5,960 bases of DNA, taken from the NCBI GenBank assembly GCA_000997405.1, contig LCBU01000048.1, positions 1 through 5,960 on the forward strand, given 5' to 3'. This document shows positions 1 to 5,503 of the stretch, piece after piece. Source of the stretch: Candidatus Woesebacteria bacterium GW2011_GWA1_41_7 (GTDB lineage: Bacteria > Patescibacteriota > Microgenomatia > UBA8517). How positions within the stretch are numbered: position 1 is the first letter of the stretch; the number at the start of each line of letters is the position of its first letter. Under the pieces are notes generated by a model. That model searched no databases. It saw nothing but the letters and a program-made list of their open reading frames with translations, and was not told the DNA's origin. The position numbers were made by a program, and so were the translations under genes.

Positions 1-76
1 TATCCACAATTTAGCTATTGTTGACGCCAATTAATTAGTTATAATAAGAAATGAAGAGTTGAATGTACCTAGTTCA

Positions 77-98
77 TTCAAGCTAGAATTAGCTTGAA
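77..98. repeat. Perfect 9-bp inverted repeat with 4-nt loop, possible terminator
   Basis: The arms TTCAAGCTA (77-85) and TAGCTTGAA (90-98) are exact reverse complements around the loop GAAT, so RNA from either strand could fold into a 9-bp hairpin. It lies about 60 nt past the stop of the minus-strand DUF2207-like gene, which is where that operon's terminator would be expected. Neither strand has a T-run after the stem, so it is not a canonical intrinsic terminator. It could also be a protein-binding site. The structure is seen directly; the role is inferred. Confidence 0.4.
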
Positions 99-155
99 AT
101 ACTGTCATACCGTTTGACTTTAAAATACCACTAGTGTAGCATATGAAAGCGTGTA

Positions 156-1076
156 TTATTCTAGGTTACATCGTCTTTTCAATAAGTCAGAAATCACAAT
201 AAAAAACATGAAATTTAAGGCAGATAAAAGATAGTCAATACAACCATTTTTGGTTTTTTTCGGTCTTATGCTCTGGCTCTCTGCTTCTGTAAATGACCCG
301 AATTTATAGAAGCGGACAACCCAAACAATAGTTCTAAATAAGAAAAACCCCAGAACAACAAGTATCCCGATCGTAAAAACCATGCTTGTTCTTTTGGTTT
401 TTTCCCCAAAAGATTTCTCTTCTTCCAAAATAGATGCCAGTGTGCCACTTCCTTTTTCTGCGTTTATAAATGAGGCGTTTGTGGGAAAAAGAACACGTAC
501 TTCAAAAAAAGTTTCAGAAGGAAGATTTGTTGCATTAAAGTACACCGAATTATTTGAAACGATATTAATTCTTCCGTTAAGAGGTCCGTGACCAAAAGCC
601 CAAATTTGATCGTCGGGGGCATCGTATGGAAGAATAACTTTTACATTTACACTCCCCACCCCTTTTGTCCATTCATCCCCAATCAGTTTCCAATAAAATT
701 CCGAAATATCTTTATGATTTGTTACCGCATCGGTTATTTTGTAACTGACTGTAAAAGTTTTATCTTCACTATATGCCTGGTAATACCACTTTATATATAC
801 TTTTCCGGATTCTTCCGTTGCCGTAAAACTTGTTGCCCCGCGGACACTGACATCCTTAATCTGATGACTATCTAGAGGTATCCACTCATCTGCCCAGGAG
901 AAACTTCCGTCAAATGAATATCTTCTTTCTTCCGTCACGTTGGCGGAGCCGTCTTTGTTAATTTGAACCGTAATAGTAGCCGAGGGAATTGAGTAGTCTT
1001 TAGCCAAAACCTTACCTGTAAATAAAAACAGGAGTGTTCCAAAGATTACCGGAAATATTGCAAATTTTTTGGTCAC
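156..1076 (-). CDS. DUF2207-like exported membrane protein, short form
   Basis: This appears to be a membrane-anchored protein with an outward-facing beta-rich domain resembling the N-terminal domain of DUF2207 proteins, a family without a known biochemical function. Numbering is from a TTG codon at 1097. Residues 9-32 form a signal peptide (Lys-Lys, hydrophobic core, VLA before the likely cut after Ala32). Residues about 36-205 carry family-like features: DGSANVTEERRYSFDGSF near 49-66, and the YWKLIGDEW and LPYDAPDD stretches. A transmembrane helix spans about 239-261, and a second hydrophobic stretch spans about 289-305. I chose GTG at 1076 because it gives a clean signal peptide starting MTKKF; the TTG at 1097 directly abuts an AAGGA, leaving no spacing. 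As I recall, full-length family members run to roughly 550-600 residues with a long region after the first helix. Here only about 50 residues follow, so this is a short form or a decayed gene. It is last in the RRM/zinc-ribbon gene group. The domain call is from pattern memory. Confidence 0.7.
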   Translation of the reverse strand: MTKKFAIFPVIFGTLLFLFTGKVLAKDYSIPSATITVQINKDGSANVTEERRYSFDGSFSWADEWIPLDSHQIKDVSVRGATSFTATEESGKVYIKWYYQAYSEDKTFTVSYKITDAVTNHKDISEFYWKLIGDEWTKGVGSVNVKVILPYDAPDDQIWAFGHGPLNGRINIVSNNSVYFNATNLPSETFFEVRVLFPTNASFINAEKGSGTLASILEEEKSFGEKTKRTSMVFTIGILVVLGFFLFRTIVWVVRFYKFGSFTEAESQSIRPKKTKNGCIDYLLSALNFMFFIVISDLLKRRCNLE

Positions 1077-1114
1077 AATAATACATATTAACCACAATCC
1101 TTGCTACGATGCAA

Positions 1115-1126
1115 TTAGTTAACTAA
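1115..1126. repeat. 12-bp perfect palindrome in an intergenic gap
   Basis: TTAGTTAACTAA is self-complementary and sits in the short spacer between the stop of the zinc-ribbon gene (1134) and the start region of the DUF2207-like gene. Its symmetry and lack of a loop suit a dimeric DNA-binding protein better than a terminator hairpin. It is AT-rich, so a chance origin is quite possible. No second copy was seen in the window. Confidence 0.25.
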
Positions 1127-1133
1127 ATGGAGA

Positions 1134-1355
1134 TTACTGTGTTTTCCTTGAAGTTCTCAGAAGTGCTCTTTTTTCCTGCTCGTCACGCATTATTGCCCTT
1201 TTAATTTCCTCACTTTTCAGATTTTTGTTTACGGCCTTTTGACATTCAGAATCAGGGCATGTGGTTACTGTATAAACAACAAGAGAATTCCCGACTTTTT
1301 CCTCACGGGTAGAAGTTACTATTCTTTGCTTACCACATCGGGTACAAGTACTCAT
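1134..1355 (-). CDS. Small zinc-ribbon protein
   Basis: This is a 73-residue cytoplasmic protein. Two cysteine pairs, C4-x2-C7 (CTRCG) and C33-x4-C38 (CPDSEC), are separated by a short segment predicted to form beta strands (about 11-31). This is the layout of a zinc ribbon, with the two knuckles binding one metal. Residues about 45-73 are highly charged (EEIKRAIMRDEQEKRALLR) and probably form a helix able to contact nucleic acid or a partner. There is no signal peptide or membrane segment. The ATG start is supported by AAGGA 7 nt upstream. The gene begins 2 nt after the RRM gene stop, so the two are almost certainly co-expressed, which suggests a role near RNA or translation. I recall similar small proteins in CPR genomes, but no function is established. 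It could equally be a structural zinc module binding protein. Confidence 0.8.
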   Translation of the reverse strand: MSTCTRCGKQRIVTSTREEKVGNSLVVYTVTTCPDSECQKAVNKNLKSEEIKRAIMRDEQEKRALLRTSRKTQ

Positions 1356-1357
1356 AT

Positions 1358-1765
1358 TTAAGTCCTTCCGCCTCTAAATCCGGCATGTCCGCCGTTTCTT
1401 TCACCGCGGCCAAATTTGCCGCGTCCGCCCTCTCGTCTTTTACCAAATGATGGTCTTTCGCTTCTAAATCCTCCGTGGGGTCTGTCTCCGAAGTTCCTTC
1501 TTCCTTCGGATCTGTCTTCCATAGGCTTGGCTTCCGCAACAATTAATTTTCTTCCACCGAATTCGCTATCGTTTAGTGTCGAGACTGCCTTTGTTGCTTC
1601 CTCAATAGTTTCCATTTCAACAAATCCAAAACCTTTGGATTTACCGGTCATTCTGTCTTGAATAACTGCTGCGGAGACAACGGTTCCGGCATCGGCAAAA
1701 AGGTTCTTGAGTTCGTCCTGGGTTGTCGTAAAAGGCAGACCTGCTACAAAAAGTCGTTTATTCAT
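1358..1765 (-). CDS. RRM-domain RNA-binding protein with RGG-rich tail
   Basis: This is a single-RRM RNA-binding protein of 135 residues, of the type found in cyanobacteria (Rbp) and many CPR bacteria, thought to bind single-stranded RNA in the cytoplasm. The RRM covers about 3-80. RNP2 is LFVAGL (5-10), with the more usual GN replaced by AG. RNP1 is KGFGFVEM (44-51), with the key aromatic residues F46 and F48 present. Residues 83-135 form a low-complexity tail rich in Arg, Gly and Phe (for example RREGGRGKFGRGERNGG near 110-124), typical of flexible RNA-binding tails. The ATG start fits the RRM N-terminus. No close Shine-Dalgarno is visible: an AGGTGA lies about 27 nt upstream, too far to be standard. 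An extended -10 promoter lies upstream. It is the first gene of the minus-strand group, 2 nt before the zinc-ribbon gene. Confidence 0.93.
   Translation of the reverse strand: MNKRLFVAGLPFTTTQDELKNLFADAGTVVSAAVIQDRMTGKSKGFGFVEMETIEEATKAVSTLNDSEFGGRKLIVAEAKPMEDRSEGRRNFGDRPHGGFRSERPSFGKRREGGRGKFGRGERNGGHAGFRGGRT
1363..1367 (-). promoter_or_regulatory. Ribosome binding site of the zinc-ribbon gene
   Basis: Read on the minus strand, AAGGA lies 7 nt before the ATG at 1355, a near-ideal distance. It is embedded in the final Arg-Thr codons of the RRM gene. It is the only strong, well-placed Shine-Dalgarno I see in the window, and it fixes the start of the small gene. Confidence 0.7.
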
Positions 1766-1817
1766 TAATTAAGCTTTGAGAGGTTATTTTAGTCACCTAA
1801 ATGCAAGCTATGGGGGT

Positions 1818-1826
1818 ATTATATCA
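1818..1826 (-). promoter_or_regulatory. Extended -10 promoter of the RRM gene
   Basis: On the minus strand the sequence reads TGATATAAT, a perfect TATAAT hexamer (1823-1818) preceded by the TGn extension. No good -35 is seen 16-18 nt upstream, which extended -10 promoters tolerate. Transcription would start near 1810, giving a leader of about 45 nt before the RRM ATG at 1765 and reading on into the zinc-ribbon gene and probably the DUF2207-like gene. Confidence 0.5.
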
Positions 1827-1876
1827 CGCCAGCCGCGATAAAGATACTTTCGGGAGGTTCCGCTTAGGCTTGATAG

Positions 1877-1882
1877 TATAAA
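1877..1882 (+). promoter_or_regulatory. Candidate -10 box for the terpenoid operon
   Basis: TATAAA lies just before the first gene of the plus-strand operon. No recognisable -35 sits 16-18 nt upstream, and no TGn extension is present, so the case is weak. If used, transcription would begin around 1888-1890, which would rule out the TTG at 1888 as the synthase start and favour GTG at 1924. Some promoter is expected in the divergent spacer 1766-1923, because both flanking genes point away from it. Confidence 0.25.
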
Positions 1883-1923
1883 ACTTCTTGAAAAAAAGAG
1901 GTTCCCTTATTATCATTGTAGCT

Positions 1924-2811
1924 GTGAGCAAAAAAACGACATCCCTGGCAAAAAAGATTACCAAAGAAAGCAGTATTCAAACCTACTACACCATGCTTCT
2001 TTTGGCCGACAAGGGTTTGGCCGGAAATTGTTTTAAAGGATATGCTTATTTCCGCTGGATCGATGACCAGATAGATATCGATATCCATTCCCCAAAAACA
2101 CGTGTCGGTTTTATTAACCGCCAAAAAAAGATTATCAACGATTCCTATGAAGGAAAGGTTATAAAAGGACTATCCCCCGAAGAGAAAATCATCACCGAAC
2201 TCATAAGTTCCGACACCGTCAAAAACTCAAAATTAAAATCTTTCATTATTAATTTTTTCAAAATCATTGAGTTTGATGCTTACCGCAGAGGTAAAGATAT
2301 CACTGGAAAAAAACTCGATTGGTATTCGGTAACTTTAGGGCAAGCGGTCACCGATTGCCTTCAACATTTTATTGGCAACAAAGCTCAATATCCCGAATCC
2401 AAAGACCGCTGCAAGGCGGCAATTGCAGCCCATATCACTCATATGCTTAGGGATTTACGTGAGGACATTGTTAACGGTTATGTAAATATTCCGATAGAGT
2501 ACCTAAAAAAGTACAGACTAAATCTCGACGATATTTATGCCGATGCTTTTATAAACTTTGTTAAAGAGAGGGTAAAGGTGGCCCGTAAATATTTTAAGTT
2601 AGGTAAAAAATACATAGATACCCTCCCCGTATTAAGGTGTAAAATTGCCGGGTACTGGTACCACGCCCGTTTTGAAAGGATTCTAAAAATAATCGAGCGG
2701 GATAACTATATTCTCAGGGAAGATTATTCCCGTGGACGAAGCCTTGATAATTATGCCAATCTTGCCTGGTTGACGGTAGAGGTTTCCTGGCGTCATTTTG
2801 CCAAAAAATAA
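1924..2811 (+). CDS. Squalene/phytoene synthase family protein
   Basis: This is a head-to-head prenyl synthase that would join two prenyl diphosphates (farnesyl or geranylgeranyl) into a C30 or C40 hydrocarbon such as squalene, dehydrosqualene or phytoene, the first committed step of carotenoid-type pathways. Numbering is from a TTG at 1888. Both Mg2+/diphosphate-binding motifs are intact: DDQID at 59-63 within a YAYFRWIDD context, and RDLRED at 188-193 followed by GYVNIP, the equivalent of the family's RDxxEDxxxGRxYLP. The C-terminal part carries a family-like stretch (AGYWYHARFERIL near 254-266). The protein is all-helical with no signal peptide. I prefer GTG at 1924 (295 residues) because the extra 12 residues from TTG are unlike the family N-terminus. 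Neither start has a good Shine-Dalgarno: AAGAGG lies 22 nt before the GTG. The gene ends 1 nt before the desaturase start. The family call is firm; squalene versus phytoene is not decidable here. Confidence 0.9.
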   Translation: MSKKTTSLAKKITKESSIQTYYTMLLLADKGLAGNCFKGYAYFRWIDDQIDIDIHSPKTRVGFINRQKKIINDSYEGKVIKGLSPEEKIITELISSDTVKNSKLKSFIINFFKIIEFDAYRRGKDITGKKLDWYSVTLGQAVTDCLQHFIGNKAQYPESKDRCKAAIAAHITHMLRDLREDIVNGYVNIPIEYLKKYRLNLDDIYADAFINFVKERVKVARKYFKLGKKYIDTLPVLRCKIAGYWYHARFERILKIIERDNYILREDYSRGRSLDNYANLAWLTVEVSWRHFAKK

Positions 2812-2812
2812 T

Positions 2813-4309
2813 ATGTCGAAAAAAATCCCAACAGCCATAGTCATAGGGTCCGGAATCGGCGGTATTGCTACAGCCGCCCGGCTGTCACGCCGTGGTTTTA
2901 ATGTTACTGTTTTTGAAAAAAATTCCAAACCGGGAGGGCGCTGTAATCAAATGGAGAGAAACGGCCACTCATTCGATACCGGTCCCACTTTCCTGCTTTT
3001 GCCGGATACGTATAGGCAAACTTTTACAGACCTTGGTGAGGTTATGGAAAACCATTTGAAACTCTATCGGGTAGATCCTACCTATCAAGTCCATTTCAAA
3101 AATAAGAAAGGGCTAACTTTGACCTCGGATCTTCTCGAAATGCAAAAGCAACTTGAAAAAATAGAACCGGGCAGTTTTAACGGCTACCTGCGCTATCTGG
3201 AGGAAGGAGACCGCCACAACCGTCTTTCAACAAAATATATTCTGGAAAAACCTTTTTACAAATTTTATGAGTACATCAACCCCCAAAATTTATTGTTACT
3301 TCTTAGAGTAAAGGCTCTTACCAGACATTATCAAAACGTCAGCCATTTTTTCAAAAGCGATTCTCTCAGGGCAGGTTTTACATTTCAGGATTCCTACATC
3401 AGTGTCAGCCCGTATAAAGCTATGGCTACTTTTTCCATGCTTCAGTTTACCGAACTCGTTGAAGGTGTCTGGATGCCAAAAGGCGGAATGTATCAGGTCA
3501 TAAAAGCTCTGACAAATATCGCCAAAAAATTAAAAGTAGAATTTCATTTCAACTCCCCCGTCGAAAAGATTAACTGCGAAGGGGGCAAGGTAACAGGTGT
3601 TACATTGGCAAACGGCAAGAAATATTTTGCCGATGTTGTCGTATCAAATGCAGATCTTCCTTATGTTTATAATCAACTTTTGCCAAAAAGTAATGAGGCC
3701 AAAAGATTACTCAATAAAAAATATTCATGCTCTTGTCTTATGTTTCTGTGGGCAGTTAAAAAACAGTATGGGCAGCTTTCCACTCACAATCTTTTCCTGG
3801 CAGGAGATTATGAAAAAAGTTTCAGTGCTGTCCTGGAAGATTTGAATCTACCGAAAGATGCAAGTTTTTATGTCCACTCTGCAATTCAGATCAATCCCCA
3901 GTCAGCTCCCAAAGGACAAGATTCATTAGTTGTAATATTTCCCGTCGGTCACATTAATAATTCCAAACACCAAAATTGGGAAAGTTTACAAAAAGCGGCG
4001 AAGACATTGGCATTTAAAAGACTTGCCGAAATAGGTATCAAAGATATTGAAAAACAAATTAAGTTTGAGGTAAAAATTAATCCCGATCAGTGGAAAGATT
4101 ATTACAATCTTACTAACGGGTCGATATTGGGACTAAACCACAACTTCTTCCAAATGGGTTACTTTAGGCCGCAAAACAAACACAAGAAATATAAAAATCT
4201 GTATTTTGTCGGCGCCGACACTCATCCGGGAAGCGGACTTCCTGCAGTTTTACTATCCGCCGGTCATGTCACTAAGCGTATATTAAAAGAGTATCAATCA
4301 ATAATATGA
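2813..4309 (+). CDS. CrtI-type phytoene/diapophytoene desaturase
   Basis: This is an FAD-dependent carotenoid desaturase-like oxidoreductase that would introduce conjugated double bonds into the synthase product, probably at the membrane surface. From the ATG at 2813 it has 498 residues, the usual CrtI length. The N-terminal Rossmann motif GSGIGG is at 12-17 with Glu35 placed to bind the ADP ribose, followed by KPGGRC (39-44) and FDTGPTF (54-60). A mid-region WMPKGGM (220-226) and the C-terminal FAD-binding signature NLYFVGADTHPGSG (462-475) are typical of CrtI/CrtN/CrtP proteins. One difference is Asp at the position where most members have Gly or Ser (GA[GS]THPG). An in-frame TTG at 2798 overlaps the synthase; the ATG is preferred because it places the Rossmann fold near the N-terminus. 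The gene starts 1 nt after the synthase stop, and its TGA overlaps the methyltransferase ATG by 4 nt. CrtN, CrtP (oxidase) or isomerase roles are alternatives. Confidence 0.92.
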   Translation: MSKKIPTAIVIGSGIGGIATAARLSRRGFNVTVFEKNSKPGGRCNQMERNGHSFDTGPTFLLLPDTYRQTFTDLGEVMENHLKLYRVDPTYQVHFKNKKGLTLTSDLLEMQKQLEKIEPGSFNGYLRYLEEGDRHNRLSTKYILEKPFYKFYEYINPQNLLLLLRVKALTRHYQNVSHFFKSDSLRAGFTFQDSYISVSPYKAMATFSMLQFTELVEGVWMPKGGMYQVIKALTNIAKKLKVEFHFNSPVEKINCEGGKVTGVTLANGKKYFADVVVSNADLPYVYNQLLPKSNEAKRLLNKKYSCSCLMFLWAVKKQYGQLSTHNLFLAGDYEKSFSAVLEDLNLPKDASFYVHSAIQINPQSAPKGQDSLVVIFPVGHINNSKHQNWESLQKAAKTLAFKRLAEIGIKDIEKQIKFEVKINPDQWKDYYNLTNGSILGLNHNFFQMGYFRPQNKHKKYKNLYFVGADTHPGSGLPAVLLSAGHVTKRILKEYQSII

Positions 4310-5073
4310 GAAAAGATAACAAAAATACTTCCTGGCAAAAAGTTGCCCCCTGGTACAACAAGATTACCGACGAGGGTCGGGGCCATTACTATCATCAACA
4401 CGTAGTGATCCCCGGCGTTCTCCGCCTTTTGGATATTGGTTCTCAACCATCAACCGTTAATCATATGGATTTAGCCTGCGGAAACGGTGTTTTGGCAACA
4501 AGCCTACCTAAAGAAGTTGAATACAGGGGGATTGATATTGCTCCCTCACTCATCAATCAGGCAAAAAAAGGTGACCACAACCCCAAGCATGAATACATAG
4601 TTTCCGACATTACAAAACCTTTACCCTCGGCCGATTTCTCTCATGTCACTATCATTCTTGCCTTGCAAAATATCCAAAACCCCGGCAGAGTTTTACAAAA
4701 CGCTTCGCAACATTGTAAAAAAGGTGGTGCTTTGGTCATAGTCCTAAACCATCCCGCCTTTAGGATTCCGCGTCAATCTTCCTGGGGAATAGATGAAGGT
4801 AGAAAAATTCAATACAGAAGAGTCGACAAATATATGAGTTCCATGCAAATCCCGATTAATATGAATCCTGGGGACCGCAGCAGTAAATTCACAATGAGTT
4901 ATCACTTTCCCCTAAGCTCCTATTCTAAAATGCTAAAAGATGCCGGATTTTTAATCGAGGTAATTGAAGAATGGACTTCAGACAAAGAATCCGAAGGACG
5001 CGCAGCTAAGATGGAAAACCGTTCACGATCCGAAATTCCTCTTTTCCTGGCAATTAAAGCCATTAAAAAATGA
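4306..5073 (+). CDS. Class I SAM-dependent methyltransferase
   Basis: This is a soluble methyltransferase of 255 residues with the UbiE/Methyltransf_11 style of Rossmann fold. Motif I is DLACGNG (55-61), which contacts SAM. The acidic residue after the second strand is Asp77 in GIDIAP. Asp101 in SDITKPLP and the ILALQNIQNP stretch (117-126) fit motifs II-III. The second half carries a distinctive NHPAFRIPRQSSW (148-160), and ends with a run of conserved-looking charged residues and EIPLFLAIKA (243-252). I recall this combination in a set of uncharacterised bacterial methyltransferases. No signal peptide is present. ATGA overlaps at both ends and no Shine-Dalgarno at its start indicate translation coupled to the desaturase. 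The operon context suggests a lipid or terpenoid substrate, perhaps a hydroxylated or carboxylated product, but no hydroxylase is nearby. The substrate is unknown. Confidence 0.88.
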   Translation: MRKDNKNTSWQKVAPWYNKITDEGRGHYYHQHVVIPGVLRLLDIGSQPSTVNHMDLACGNGVLATSLPKEVEYRGIDIAPSLINQAKKGDHNPKHEYIVSDITKPLPSADFSHVTIILALQNIQNPGRVLQNASQHCKKGGALVIVLNHPAFRIPRQSSWGIDEGRKIQYRRVDKYMSSMQIPINMNPGDRSSKFTMSYHFPLSSYSKMLKDAGFLIEVIEEWTSDKESEGRAAKMENRSRSEIPLFLAIKAIKK

Positions 5074-5438
5074 ATAAAGAAAGATCGCAAATACCCTGCG
5101 TGATTAACCCCGAAAAGATTTGTGACTGTCCGCTAAGATCTTTGAATGCCGAGTATGTTAATTATGCGGGCAAAAAAGACAGAGGCATACGCTCTGCTAT
5201 TCAGCGTCAGGGTTACGATCACGTTTCGCCGGGACTCATCAAAGAACTTCTCACCCACCCTCAGGGAGGATATTATACGGAAGCTTTTAATATGGTTTTC
5301 GAATTTTCCCCTGTCATGCGGGAGATCAGAGAAAATATTATTGATGCTTGGGTAAGAACAGTTACGAGAGCAGTGGGTTACGATCAAAGTAAGATCCCCT
5401 GTCCAAACTTTTCCTCCGACAAAAAAGAATCCGAATGA
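5070..5438 (+). CDS. Small cysteine-containing protein of unknown function
   Basis: I do not recognise this 122-residue protein. It has four cysteines: C10, C18 and C20 near the N-terminus (CVINPEKICDC) and C111 near the C-terminus, which could bind a metal or iron-sulfur cluster if the ends meet in the fold. The centre (about 53-103) looks helical and amphipathic, with GGYYTEAFNMVFEFSPV around 66-82 followed by a charged helix MREIRENIIDAWVRTVTRAV. There is no signal peptide or membrane helix. It begins with an ATGA overlap with the methyltransferase stop and has no Shine-Dalgarno, so it is the coupled last gene of the terpenoid operon. This placement, and ordinary-looking coding sequence through to TGA, make it a real gene. 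It may be an accessory to one of the enzymes, but that is inference. Confidence 0.75.
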   Translation: MNKERSQIPCVINPEKICDCPLRSLNAEYVNYAGKKDRGIRSAIQRQGYDHVSPGLIKELLTHPQGGYYTEAFNMVFEFSPVMREIRENIIDAWVRTVTRAVGYDQSKIPCPNFSSDKKESE

Positions 5439-5503
5439 AGCTTAGCTGACAAAAGCTAGACTCTGAAATTATTCTGGGTCAATGGAGTCAAACTACTGTG
5501 CAA

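Noticed and set aside
1..8. TATCCACA, matching 8 of 9 bases of a DnaA box
   Set aside because: It is cut by the window edge and is single. No cluster of further boxes or AT-rich unwinding region with replication genes is present, so an origin cannot be claimed.
18..45. TATAAT at 40-45 with TTG at 18-20 as a possible plus-strand promoter
   Set aside because: The -35 match is poor and no plus-strand gene follows before 1924. In such AT-rich DNA a TATAAT is expected by chance.
31..108. 25-codon minus-strand open frame
   Set aside because: It has no ribosome binding site, spans the inverted repeat at 77-98, and its sequence shows no recognisable features.
382..591. Plus-strand open frames opposite the DUF2207-like gene (382-591 and 588-875)
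   Set aside because: They are antisense to a gene with a clear signal peptide and membrane helix, and their products look like shadow translations.
1330..1661. Alternative open frames over the RRM gene on both strands
   Set aside because: They arise from the Arg/Gly codon-rich tail of the RRM protein. The RRM frame carries RNP1 and RNP2 motifs, and the others have none.
1838..1872. GGGAGG-containing spacer segment as a riboswitch or a leader micro-ORF (TTG ATA GTA TAA)
   Set aside because: No known riboswitch core was recognised, the possible stems are very weak, and a three-codon frame has no support.
5443..5489. Possible terminators in the convergent spacer: TAGCT/AGCTA (5443-5458) and GACTC/GAGTC (5459-5489)
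   Set aside because: The stems are only 5 bp, one loop is 21 nt, and there is no T-run on either strand. Termination is expected here, but these sequences do not show it convincingly.
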